A stretch of DNA of 64,000 nucleotides from Hominiventricola filiformis (GTDB taxonomy: Bacteria > Bacillota > Clostridia > Lachnospirales > Lachnospiraceae). Under the pieces are notes generated by a model, which was not told the origin of the DNA, ran no database searches, and saw only the letters and a list, made by a program, of their open reading frames with translations. The stretch is taken from positions 1 to 64,000 of the forward strand of contig NZ_JAJEPS010000014.1 in the NCBI RefSeq assembly GCF_020686965.1, given 5' to 3'. Every line of letters starts with the position of its first letter. The first letter of the stretch is position 1. The position numbers and the translations under genes were made by a program. Shown here one piece after another: positions 25,135 to 32,547 of this stretch.

Positions 25135-25155
25135 TTGTCTGACAATTACAGACAA
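25135..25155 (-). other. Hairpin next to the agrD ribosome binding site
   Basis: TTGTCTG and CAGACAA form a 7-bp stem with a 7-base loop in the agrD leader, ending a few bases before the GGAGG. It could modulate translation or protect the mRNA 5' end. Confidence 0.4.
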
Positions 25156-25183
25156 CTTTATTTGTTTACCATGGTATGTGCTT

Positions 25184-25252
25184 AATATAACAGAGTATTT
25201 AATTTTTTCAATCCCTCTATGCACGAATGGTAGCCCAACATGCACGAACTGT
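25184..25252 (-). promoter_or_regulatory. Agr-type promoter with two LytTR boxes upstream of agrD
   Basis: On the minus strand two 9-bp direct repeats, ACAGTTCGT (25244-25252) and ACCATTCGT (25223-25231), are separated by 12 bases (21-bp period). They precede TTGAAA (25206-25211), a 16-base spacer and TATATT (25184-25189). The first repeat fits the S. aureus AgrA box consensus exactly and the second has one mismatch. The gap from box to -35 is 11 bases. The same layout recurs at 26745-26813. Confidence 0.78.
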
Positions 25253-25267
25253 TCTACATATAGGTAT

Positions 25268-25311
25268 AAAACCGAAAAGATGGCAGATAGGTTAAGCACC
25301 TACCTGCCATC
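25268..25311 (-). terminator. Terminator of the metalloprotease-lipoprotein unit
   Basis: On the minus strand GATGGCAGGTAGGT pairs with ACCTATCTGCCATC (13 of 14), followed by TTTTCGGTTTTAT. It lies 30 bases after the lipoprotein stop and before the agrD promoter, separating the two quorum-regulated units. Confidence 0.8.
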
Positions 25312-25339
25312 TTTAATCTATATATTTCAGAAATAATGA

Positions 25340-26011
25340 TTAATTATTGTCAGTCTCATATATAGATTTATAACGCTCTCGATCAACTGGAATAATCTCA
25401 TTATCATTAGCATCTTTATATGTAATAAACTCATCGTATTCTGTAACTGATTTTTCCTCTGAGACAGAATTAATAGAATACATATTCGAATCGTTACACA
25501 TTACATTTGAATTTGGACCAGAAATTAGTAACGAACCATCCTCTTGTGCATATGCCAAAAAGATATAAATGGAATTTTCGGAAGGCAGTGAATCATTCTC
25601 AAACAGATAAATAGCATCTTGTTTTTCTGAAATTCCGCCTTGTTTAACAATAGGAATAGGTTTATCTGTAATAAGTTCACCTTTTATATTTTCGAGAACC
25701 TGAATAGTATAATTAGTGTAAGGCGAACCGACCTCCTTAGGATTTCCTTTTTCATCTTCAGTCGTTATAACATTTCGATACTCGGTTCCATCGCAACTGA
25801 CAACCTTTGCTACAAATACGTAATCACAGATACCAACAGCTTCGCGAATGTTATCAGTATCATATACAAAAGATGCGTGCATCTGGTGGATTGGCAAGTT
25901 AGATACATTTGTATTCAGTTGACTTGCATTATTTTTGGATGCACATCCTGTAAAAAACATTCCTACGATAAGAACAATAGACAAAATACCATAGATACTT
26001 GATTTTTTCAT
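25340..26011 (-). CDS. Lipoprotein of the Agr-linked cargo (unknown domain)
   Basis: This 223-residue protein has a signal peptide and a lipobox (MFFTGCAS; Cys at about 23), so it is anchored on the outer membrane face. The domain has strands DYVFVAKVVSCDG and TNYTIQVLENIKG, then IPIVKQGG and YIFLAYAQEDG. The order and spacing match those of the exported protein at 21523-22206, suggesting related domains at both ends of the cargo. GGGAGG precedes ATG 26011. It lies 15 bases after the metalloprotease gene and ends in a terminator. A role in immunity or as a protease partner is speculation. Confidence 0.68.
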   Translation of the reverse strand: MKKSSIYGILSIVLIVGMFFTGCASKNNASQLNTNVSNLPIHQMHASFVYDTDNIREAVGICDYVFVAKVVSCDGTEYRNVITTEDEKGNPKEVGSPYTNYTIQVLENIKGELITDKPIPIVKQGGISEKQDAIYLFENDSLPSENSIYIFLAYAQEDGSLLISGPNSNVMCNDSNMYSINSVSEEKSVTEYDEFITYKDANDNEIIPVDRERYKSIYETDNN

Positions 26012-26026
26012 AGCGTTCTCCCTCCC

Positions 26027-26548
26027 CTAATAATTATTATATGCGGCATCATATGAATCTTTATCATTTTGAGATAATGCCTGCGTACTAGTATGTCCCG
26101 TAATTGCTGCATCCATAACATCTGTTGAAGTACTGTGATCCAACCCTAATGCATGTCCCAATTCATGTGTCGCTACATTCTGTTTTTTACTATTACTATA
26201 ACCGCTCATATAATAGGTATTGAGTTCAATTTTACCACTAGAATATGTCATGCCTGCCCATCCATTCGAAGCATTGACATCGCTTACGTATACATCTTCT
26301 ACAACAAAAGCACTGTCTTTTCTGATTACTCCAGATTTATATGCATTCCATGTGGCAGCCCCAGTGTTAATATAACTCATGTAAGTGCTGTTTCCGTCAT
26401 AGTCTAGATGTTTGCCAGAATCAACAAGATCCCATGTTTGTACATAAGCTTGTGCAAATGCCGTAATAGGAAATAGCATTGCTATAGCCATTAAAGTTAT
26501 AATGCTATACAATAAATGATTTTTTAAAACAGATTTTTTAAAATGCAT
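26027..26548 (-). CDS. Secreted matrixin-family zinc metalloprotease
   Basis: This 173-residue precursor has a signal peptide (hydrophobic about 12-30, likely cut after AQA at 34). The zinc site HELGHALGLDH is at residues 128-138, with the catalytic Glu at 129 and three His ligands. The Met-turn follows in TDVMDAAI (Met near 145). Together these are diagnostic of metzincins of the matrixin type. There is little room for a propeptide: about 90 residues separate the signal from the active site. AAGGAG lies nine bases before ATG 26548. It is the first gene after the central Agr-type promoter, so it is probably quorum-controlled. Substrates are unknown. Confidence 0.9.
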   Translation of the reverse strand: MHFKKSVLKNHLLYSIITLMAIAMLFPITAFAQAYVQTWDLVDSGKHLDYDGNSTYMSYINTGAATWNAYKSGVIRKDSAFVVEDVYVSDVNASNGWAGMTYSSGKIELNTYYMSGYSNSKKQNVATHELGHALGLDHSTSTDVMDAAITGHTSTQALSQNDKDSYDAAYNNY

Positions 26549-26588
26549 ACTCCTTCACTCCTTTTCAATCATGTAACAACGGTTATCT

Positions 26589-26690
26589 TCAATTATTCTT
26601 AAAGGTTATCTTTATGAAAATTGAAACGCAACACATACTAGTACACATTATATATCCTGTTAATATTCCTAAAGTACGACATCTTATCAT
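26589..26690 (-). CDS. Possible small hydrophobic peptide upstream of the metalloprotease
   Basis: A 33-residue frame in the 5' leader starts with an ATG five bases after GGAG. It is rich in Cys, Ile and Thr (LGILTGYIMCTSMCC in the middle) and looks like a single membrane-spanning peptide. An overlapping alternative frame gives a 14-residue peptide from ATG 26680 or so. It may be chance coding in an AT-rich leader. Confidence 0.3.
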   Translation of the reverse strand: MIRCRTLGILTGYIMCTSMCCVSIFIKITFKNN

Positions 26691-26744
26691 CTCCACTCCA
26701 TATTATAGATTCTCAGAATACTTAAGATGTAGTAGTATACCTTG

Positions 26745-26853
26745 AATATAACAAAATCTTTATACTTTTCAATACCTCTATGCATGAATGGTAGCTCACT
26801 ATGCACAAACGGTAGCATATTATGTTGTGTACCTACTTTATTGATGATAAAAT
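26745..26853. promoter_or_regulatory. Divergent Agr-controlled promoter region (metalloprotease / agrCAB)
   Basis: Read on the minus strand, boxes ACCGTTTGT (26805-26813, a full match to the AgrA consensus) and ACCATTCAT (26784-26792) are 12 bases apart. They precede TTGAAA (26767-26772), a 16-base spacer and TATATT (26745-26750), a geometry identical to the agrD promoter. On the plus strand TTGTGT (26825-26830), 17 bases and TAAAAT (26848-26853) form a promoter for agrC, also 11 bases from the nearest box. One pair of boxes could thus serve both directions. Confidence 0.78.
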
Positions 26854-26885
26854 ATGACGGAGAATGATTAAAGGAAGTGGTAGCT

Positions 26886-28238
26886 ATGCTATATATTGAC
26901 TCAATATGGGAATATATTGTTAATTTCTTAGAACTGGCATTGTTTATAATATTTATCCATAAAAAATTGCGTATTCGAGCAAATTATAAACATCAAGCAG
27001 TTTTGATGTTTCTTTTCGTATCATTTCAGTTTGCTGTGTTATGCACGCTGAATAAAATGGGAATATCATCCTACAGCACTTTGATGTCATCTTGTGTTTT
27101 GGACATTGGATATGCAGTATTGTTCTATCGTGATAGTATAATTCGCCGTATCTTTTGGGGCTTTTCGTATTCCATCATTTGCTTAGTTGCAGAACAGATT
27201 TCGTTCTTTATTCCCGTTACTCTTTATAAAGGAGCGTCTCTGGAGCTATTATTAGGTGGAACATTACGGAAGCCATATACCATGTTATATTTGGCAATGA
27301 TAGCTGTTTTTGTCTTGTTATTTCATTCTATTGGAAACAAAGACATATCTCTTTCACCGTTCCAAAAAGTTGCATATATTTTCATCGCAATTTCTGGACT
27401 TGCAATCGGGCACTACATATTAAGGCTGACTTTGGAATCTGTTGATAAATTTGGTGATTCATCCTTTTCAGCTAGGCTATCATTGGTTGACTTGCTTTTT
27501 ATTATTTTATTTTTAGTATTGATGCTATACATATACCAGCTAGGTTATTCAAAAGAAGAAAACATACGATTACTGGAAGAACAAAAGATTTATGAGCTGG
27601 AAAGGACTGAGTTCAATAGCTTATCTGAGACAACTGAACGATTACGAAAAATGAAACATGATATGCAGATTTATGTGGATGCAATCAACGTATTAGCAAA
27701 AGACAAGAAATGGGATGAACTTATAGCATATACAGAGCAATACCATAACACTCTTGCAACTACGCAAAGTGCCATAGCAACGGGAAATATTGCTATTGAC
27801 TGCATACTTACCGCAAAACTTGATTATGCTGAAAAACACGGAATTAAGACAGAATATTCTATTATGGCTCCTGAAAATTTTCCGCTTGATTCTGTTGAGC
27901 TTTCATCCATACTTGGAAATATATGGAATAATTCCATTGAAGCAGGAGAAAGACTTATAATCTCTGATCCAACCGAGCATCCATACATTTATTTTTATAT
28001 TAAACCTTACCAGAATATGATACTGATTCACATTGAAAATAATTATGATGGTGTGATAAAAGGTAGCATTGATGGAGACATTTTGAGTGTTAAACAAGGA
28101 AAAGAACATGGACTTGGGATAAGACGAGTAAAAGAGCTTGTAGAAAAGGCAGATGGCGTATTGCAGATTACATCTGATAACAAAATTTTTTCCGTACATA
28201 TTATGATACCGGATAAGGAGAATAACAAACTACTATGA
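26886..28238 (+). CDS. agrC: AgrC/ComD-type sensor histidine kinase
   Basis: This 450-residue membrane receptor probably senses the AgrD-derived peptide. About six to seven hydrophobic segments fill residues 1-220, followed by a short coiled linker and an HPK10-type kinase. The H-box is RLRKMKHDMQ with the phosphorylated His near 258. The N-box is ILGNIWNNSIEAGERL and the G-box GKEHGLGIRRVKELVEKADG. ATG 26886 with AAAGGAAG upstream is preferred over GTG 26877. The stop overlaps the start of the response regulator (ATGA), so the pair is translationally coupled. Confidence 0.88.
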   Translation: MLYIDSIWEYIVNFLELALFIIFIHKKLRIRANYKHQAVLMFLFVSFQFAVLCTLNKMGISSYSTLMSSCVLDIGYAVLFYRDSIIRRIFWGFSYSIICLVAEQISFFIPVTLYKGASLELLLGGTLRKPYTMLYLAMIAVFVLLFHSIGNKDISLSPFQKVAYIFIAISGLAIGHYILRLTLESVDKFGDSSFSARLSLVDLLFIILFLVLMLYIYQLGYSKEENIRLLEEQKIYELERTEFNSLSETTERLRKMKHDMQIYVDAINVLAKDKKWDELIAYTEQYHNTLATTQSAIATGNIAIDCILTAKLDYAEKHGIKTEYSIMAPENFPLDSVELSSILGNIWNNSIEAGERLIISDPTEHPYIYFYIKPYQNMILIHIENNYDGVIKGSIDGDILSVKQGKEHGLGIRRVKELVEKADGVLQITSDNKIFSVHIMIPDKENNKLL

Positions 28239-28969
28239 AAATGAAAATAACCATACTTGAAGATTCTGTGATCGAATCAGAACGGCTGAAAAATGGAATA
28301 AGAAAATACGGGCAGCAATATGATTGGGATATTGAAATTGACGAATACGAATCGGGCGAAGAATATTTTTCAAAAAATTCTGAAGGCACAACTATACAGG
28401 CTTCAGCATTTTTCCTTGACATACAAATGGGGCAAATGAATGGAATTGAGGTTGCTAAACGCCTTCGTGAATCTGGTTATCAAGGTATTATTGTATTTTT
28501 AACAGCTTTTAGAGAATATGTATTCCGAGGATATGAAGTCAGAGCTTTAAACTACTTGCTAAAACCCGTCAAGGAAAATACTCTTTTTCTGTGTTTGGAT
28601 GAAATCGCGAAGGAGTTATCTAATAATACCTACATATACCGAAACAAGCAGGAAATTGTAAGTATTCCCTATGCAGATATATTGACATTTTCGAGCAGAT
28701 TACATTATGTGGATATATTGACCGTAGACGGCAAATGCTATGAACAAATGTCTACCCTAAATAAGATTATTGTCCATTTGCCAAGTGAATTTATCCGAAC
28801 CCATCGTTCTTATATTGTAAATATGGCACATATCTATCGTATTACATCAGGAACGATTGAATTGTCAAATCATCTAACTACACAAATCGCACGTTCTTAT
28901 TCCAAAGACGTGATAAGTGCTTTTGCCAAATATACAACAAGATTTGATACAAGCGGGGATTTTGAATGA
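28235..28969 (+). CDS. agrA: AgrA-type LytTR response regulator
   Basis: This 244-residue regulator has a receiver domain (residues 1-125) with acidic EDS near the start, the phosphoacceptor Asp62 in FFLDIQMG and the conserved Lys in LLKPV. The C-terminal LytTR DNA-binding domain (about 140-240) has SRLHYVDILTVDGK and FIRTHRSYIVNM. LytTR proteins bind pairs of 9-bp repeats with about 12-bp spacers, which is exactly what is seen upstream of agrD and the metalloprotease. It overlaps agrC and agrB by four bases on each side. Confidence 0.9.
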   Translation: MKMKITILEDSVIESERLKNGIRKYGQQYDWDIEIDEYESGEEYFSKNSEGTTIQASAFFLDIQMGQMNGIEVAKRLRESGYQGIIVFLTAFREYVFRGYEVRALNYLLKPVKENTLFLCLDEIAKELSNNTYIYRNKQEIVSIPYADILTFSSRLHYVDILTVDGKCYEQMSTLNKIIVHLPSEFIRTHRSYIVNMAHIYRITSGTIELSNHLTTQIARSYSKDVISAFAKYTTRFDTSGDFE

Positions 28970-29532
28970 TTACGAAGTGGGCTACATCTATTGCTAATAA
29001 GTTAGCAGAACTATCCGGGGAGGATGTTTCTGCGGATCAATTAGAAATATACATATATGGCTTAGAATGTTTTTTGAATACTTTTATAACCATAGTGTTA
29101 TTGTTCGTATGGGGAGTTTTATCACATACACTCGGCTATACCCTAATTTGGGTAATTACCTTTTCATTGTTACGACATTATACCGGAGGTGCCCATGCTC
29201 CAACGCAGTTAACATGTATCTTAGGCAGCTTTTTTCTCGGTTGTCTTGATAAGTGGGCTATAATCTATTTAAAGCCAACTGTACTAGGATATTTGATACT
29301 TGTCCTTATGTGTATATTATTTGCACCTATAAGTAACCATAAAATATGTTTAACCACCAAACAAAAATGGATACATAAACTTATTTCTGTGATAATTGTT
29401 AGCATTGGATTTCTGCTGTTTTATAAAATTGGAAACACGAAGATGAATACCACATTGTTTTATTCCTTTTTCTGCGTAATCATTCTTATGATAGTCGAAA
29501 CAATTAAAAATCTAATGAGACACTTTAAATAG
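28966..29532 (+). CDS. agrB: AgrB-type autoinducer-processing membrane protease
   Basis: This 188-residue membrane cysteine endopeptidase is expected to cleave and cyclise AgrD. About five to six hydrophobic segments are seen. The conserved motif RHYTGGAHAPTQLTC places the catalytic His at residue 77 and Cys at 84, the same numbers as in S. aureus AgrB. It is the third gene of the plus-strand agrCAB unit and ends before a bidirectional terminator. Its AgrD substrate is not next to it but on the facing strand. Confidence 0.92.
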   Translation: MITKWATSIANKLAELSGEDVSADQLEIYIYGLECFLNTFITIVLLFVWGVLSHTLGYTLIWVITFSLLRHYTGGAHAPTQLTCILGSFFLGCLDKWAIIYLKPTVLGYLILVLMCILFAPISNHKICLTTKQKWIHKLISVIIVSIGFLLFYKIGNTKMNTTLFYSFFCVIILMIVETIKNLMRHFK

Positions 29533-29556
29533 CAGGATGACTTTTCATAAATATTC

Positions 29557-29593
29557 AAAAAAGATAAAGAATTTGATGGTCTTTATCTTTTTT
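29557..29593. terminator. Bidirectional terminator between agrB and the relaxase gene
   Basis: AAAAAAGATAAAG and CTTTATCTTTTTT form a perfect 13-bp stem with an 11-base loop. The A and T tracts serve both convergent genes. Confidence 0.88.
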
Positions 29594-29606
29594 GAATTTA
29601 ATTAGA

Positions 29607-31172
29607 TTATCTAGCTCCTCTGTCTGATGGCGAACGATAGTTAAAATCTCTGTCCTGTTCCCGTTTCTGAACTTCTGCCTGTTTTTCTGCCAGCTTTCGA
29701 TGGATTGAGTTTTCTCCATACTTGGAGTTCCATTCCTTGTTTGCTTTGACATAGGATTCATACTCGGACTTGCCTTGTTTATAGACTTGCAGGAACGCAT
29801 CTACCGTTGGATATTTGTAATCCTGCACGATATGGGATAATCCCTGCTTCATAATCTTAATCGTTTCTGCGTATTTGTTAGACTGTGCCTGCAATTCCTT
29901 TCGTTTCTTTCCTTGGAATAATCCTGTACAGTTCTTCAAATCCTCGTCAATAAGGTCTTTTTTCACTTCCTGCGTATGAATGGCTCTGTTTTGTCGTTTA
30001 AGTTTCTCCATAATCTCTTCAAGTCGCATCTCATAATCGTGTGCCAGCTCAGACATTCTTGGTCTTGGCGGAATAACGGTCTTTTCTGCGGTAGTAGTAG
30101 CAGGTGCTTTGAATGGTTGGGTCACAGCAGGAATTGTCTGATTGTCTGTCTGTGTAACGGATGGAGCTGGTTGTTTCTCTTGTTTTTCATTTCTTCGCTC
30201 CATAAGGTCGGAGATTCTGGCTTTCTGTTGTTCCTGTTTCTGTATCAGCAACTTTATGAGTTCTTTTAACAGCTCGATTGCCCGAAAGATAATCATAAAC
30301 AAAAGCTCCGGATGATTGCCATACTTGTGAATGGATTCCTTAATCGGAGTTGAAATCTGTTCCTGCTTTACCTTTAAGATTTCCTTTCGCTCCATCCCCG
30401 ATACCAAAGCGTGATCCACAGTACGATTCCAGTCCTGTATGACCTTATTATTGAGTGTAATCTTATCTGCCTTTGGATTGTTCTTACCGATTTTCTTAGT
30501 GGCAAGATAGACATCCCCACGCTTGAATGCAGACAGCTTTTCTTTCTCATCTTTGACAAGTCCGTTGATGACATCGGTATAAAATACCTTGACCTCATCT
30601 AAGAAATGTTCCTGCTTAAAGCGAGCGTCCTTGATGGTAAACATCTGTCTTTCGTAGACCTCACCTTTCTTGATCACCTTACACCTTTTACGGATAGTTC
30701 CATTCTCGTCTAGGATTTCTTTCTTGGTACGAACATGATTACCTTTCTCATCATAGAACATATTTCTGGTGGCAATCTTTTCTATCGGTTCGTCAAGATA
30801 ATTTCGTTCTGCAAAGATAAGATGGATATGATAATTCGTCTTTCGTTTGTTATGATGGAGTGCTGCAATACAATCAACACCATACCGACTTTTGAATTTA
30901 TCCGTCATATATTTTAATAGTCCGTCTGGCGGATAATCCACAAAGGATTCCGGCAGGGCAATGATAAATTCTCTTGCTTCGATACATTTTCCCTCTGTAC
31001 CGCTTTTCTTAAATTCTGCCTGATTGCACTTGGCAAGTTCTGTCCAAAATTTTCGGTCTGTGGTTTCATATACCGCATAGAGATTTTCCTGTTTTTTGTC
31101 ACTGGAGATATAATAGATTCTTCCACGAACATTATGGAGCTTTGACATCTGCACAAATGAATTTCTTGGCAT
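29607..31172 (-). CDS. MobA/MobL-family relaxase
   Basis: This 521-residue protein nicks DNA at oriT to start mobilisation. The N-terminal relaxase domain has AREFIIALPES and the metal-binding motif NYHIHLIFAERN near 132-143. The C-terminal half is charged and helical with coiled-coil stretches (LMERRNEKQEKQ; KREQDRD near the end), lacking any helicase domain. AAGGAGG is eight bases before ATG 31172. It is the only conjugation gene found; no coupling protein or type IV secretion gene is present, so the element must use another element's machinery. The oriT-like inverted repeats lie directly upstream. Confidence 0.88.
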   Translation of the reverse strand: MPRNSFVQMSKLHNVRGRIYYISSDKKQENLYAVYETTDRKFWTELAKCNQAEFKKSGTEGKCIEAREFIIALPESFVDYPPDGLLKYMTDKFKSRYGVDCIAALHHNKRKTNYHIHLIFAERNYLDEPIEKIATRNMFYDEKGNHVRTKKEILDENGTIRKRCKVIKKGEVYERQMFTIKDARFKQEHFLDEVKVFYTDVINGLVKDEKEKLSAFKRGDVYLATKKIGKNNPKADKITLNNKVIQDWNRTVDHALVSGMERKEILKVKQEQISTPIKESIHKYGNHPELLFMIIFRAIELLKELIKLLIQKQEQQKARISDLMERRNEKQEKQPAPSVTQTDNQTIPAVTQPFKAPATTTAEKTVIPPRPRMSELAHDYEMRLEEIMEKLKRQNRAIHTQEVKKDLIDEDLKNCTGLFQGKKRKELQAQSNKYAETIKIMKQGLSHIVQDYKYPTVDAFLQVYKQGKSEYESYVKANKEWNSKYGENSIHRKLAEKQAEVQKREQDRDFNYRSPSDRGAR

Positions 31173-31257
31173 AGCGATTTCCTCCTTTCCCAGTTTTGAT
31201 TTTGGAAAAGAGGACAGATAAGATAGATGAGATGTGAGTAGTAAACTTTCCCTGTGA

Positions 31258-31375
31258 GCGAGTGCATAGGCACTCGTCTTGCGAACACATCCGCCTTGTG
31301 GCGGCTAAGCCTCGCAGAGCGAAATACACAGAGTACAAAACGAAGTTTTGTGCGATGGGTGTATTTCGCTCTCAA
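31258..31375. other. Probable oriT: nested inverted repeats upstream of the relaxase
   Basis: A perfect 14-bp inverted repeat, AGAGCGAAATACAC (31316-31329) and GTGTATTTCGCTCT (31359-31372), encloses a second one, ACAAAAC/GTTTTGT (31335-31351). Two small hairpins precede it: CGAGTGC/GCACTCG (about 31259-31276) and CCGCC-TTGT-GGCGG (31291-31304). The location 100-200 bases upstream of a relaxase gene and the structure fit an origin of transfer. The nick site cannot be placed. Confidence 0.65.
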
Positions 31376-31409
31376 ACGCCGAGGGCTTGCTTATGAAGTT
31401 CACTTTTAG

Positions 31410-31490
31410 CTGTAACTGTTCCCTCAGCACCTAATTTTGTGCCTTTAATGGCACACTTTTTATGTGCCGTATCCGGCACTCCCTTTTCTT
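31410..31490. repeat. Paired short GTGCC hairpins
   Basis: TGTGCC-TTTAAT-GGCACA and GTGCCG-TATC-CGGCAC lie one after the other. They may be part of the transfer origin or terminators of short transcripts; no T tract long enough for certainty. Confidence 0.45.
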
Positions 31491-31501
31491 AACAGAAATG
31501 C

Positions 31502-31692
31502 TAGAAGATTGCTATGAAAATCAGCGAAACAATAGACGAATCCGTTAGCACTTTTGCCTTAACAATAGCATTGTTCTATTATTCAGACTTTTTAGCAAAA
31601 ACCGTAGAAACAGTAGAAGTCTGCTATTAAAATCGAAAAAACAATAGCACGATTCGTTAGCATTTTTGCCCTGACAATAGCATTGTGTTACT
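31502..31692. repeat. Imperfect tandem repeat with 112-bp period
   Basis: The segment beginning TAGAAGATTGCTAT at 31502 recurs as TAGAAGTCTGCTAT at 31614. Both then run through AACAATAG, a GAWTCCGTTAGCA-like block and TTGCC..GACAATAGCATTG over about 80 bases with scattered differences. It lies in the non-coding part of the mobilisation module. Confidence 0.7.
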
Positions 31693-31936
31693 TCGCTTAC
31701 TTTTAAACTGTGTCTGGCAAGGAAGTGGTAGTAAAAGTTCCTATTAAATTTCATTTTTAATAGTGCATTGTTTTATTACATTTTGATTTTAATAGAGCTT
31801 TTTACTATTAACTCTTTGAAAATGTACCCCATAGATTGGACACTCAAAATCATAGTAGCGTACACTTTTTGTCATAGGTCGGACAGCTTTTTTCATAGCT
31901 ACACTTGGTATGACTTCTCACAGCACTTTTTGTAAG

Positions 31937-32088
31937 TTGGGTGGACTTGTCCTACCAGTCGGCTTCACTTGGGTGGATGGTTGCACCCACTTCATTTTCT
32001 GGCTTGGGTGGACTATTCATAACACCTTTTGCATCTTGGGTGGACTTGTCCTACCAACAAGCTATAACTGGGTGGACGATTGCACCCA
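31937..32088. repeat. Iteron-like array of TTGGGTGGA motifs
   Basis: Five copies of (T/C)TGGGTGGA occur at 31937, 31969, 32004, 32036 and 32068, with spacings of 32, 35, 32 and 32 bases (about three helical turns). Copies 1 and 4 are identical over at least 21 bases. Copies 2 and 5 are followed by TTGCACCCA, making TGGGTG...CACCCA palindromes. No plausible gene covers it. Such arrays are typical of protein-binding sites such as replication or maintenance iterons. Confidence 0.7.
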
Positions 32089-32226
32089 TTCACATCCATC
32101 TTGTCCTCATTTTCCAAAAGTTCTGGTTGTATCTGAGGACTTGTCCGTGATATAATCTATTTGCGTGTAGGTATATCATGGCTTTTAGTCAGATACATAC
32201 CAGAGGGATGGTCTTAGGACTGTCCC

Positions 32227-32460
32227 TTATTCATTTTTCATTGTTCCCTTGACCGCTTTTACTGCGTGTCTGTCTCGTAAATCCTTCCCCTCATTGAGAA
32301 TCAGAAACTCGTCTAATCGTTCCCTGCGGATTAAGATTTTTCTTCCCACTCTAAGGATAGGCAGCTTTTCCCATTCCACAAGATTTCTAAGAGTGTTTCT
32401 TCCGATACCTGTATAGTCGGCAGCTTCTTCAATGGAGAGAGCAAACTTTAATTCTGTCAT
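32227..32460 (-). CDS. xis: Excisionase (Tn916 Xis-like winged-helix protein)
   Basis: This basic DNA-binding protein of 77 residues has the MerR/excisionase-type segment LSIEEAADYTGIGRNTLRNL followed by LPILRVGRKILIRRERLDEFL, as in Tn916 Xis and related excisionases. It would bend DNA at the element ends to favour excision by the integrase. GAGGTG lies just before ATG 32460. It is transcribed from a strong promoter that reads away from the repressor, with the operator near its transcription start. Confidence 0.88.
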   Translation of the reverse strand: MTELKFALSIEEAADYTGIGRNTLRNLVEWEKLPILRVGRKILIRRERLDEFLILNEGKDLRDRHAVKAVKGTMKNE

Positions 32461-32547
32461 TCGATCACCTCATTCCTGCGTAGGATTACAAGTCTTGTAT
32501 ATCAGAGGATGTTCCTTTTTGAAGAAAGGATTAGCCTTTTTTAAAAC

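Noticed and set aside
25102..25299. 65-residue frame across the agrD promoter
   Set aside because: It covers the AgrA boxes, promoter and leader; no ribosome site; agrD in another frame is far better supported.
31545..31754. Small Cys/Phe/Leu-rich frame on the minus strand near oriT (possible mobilisation protein)
   Set aside because: It lies in the 112-bp tandem repeat, has odd composition and no ribosome site.
31937..32088. CRISPR array
   Set aside because: Repeat units are only about 9 bases, spacers are partly similar to each other, and no cas gene is present.
31910..32155. Open frame with repeating GGLVLP-like residues over the iteron array
   Set aside because: The repeats in the protein simply reflect the DNA repeats; there is no ribosome binding site and no family resemblance.
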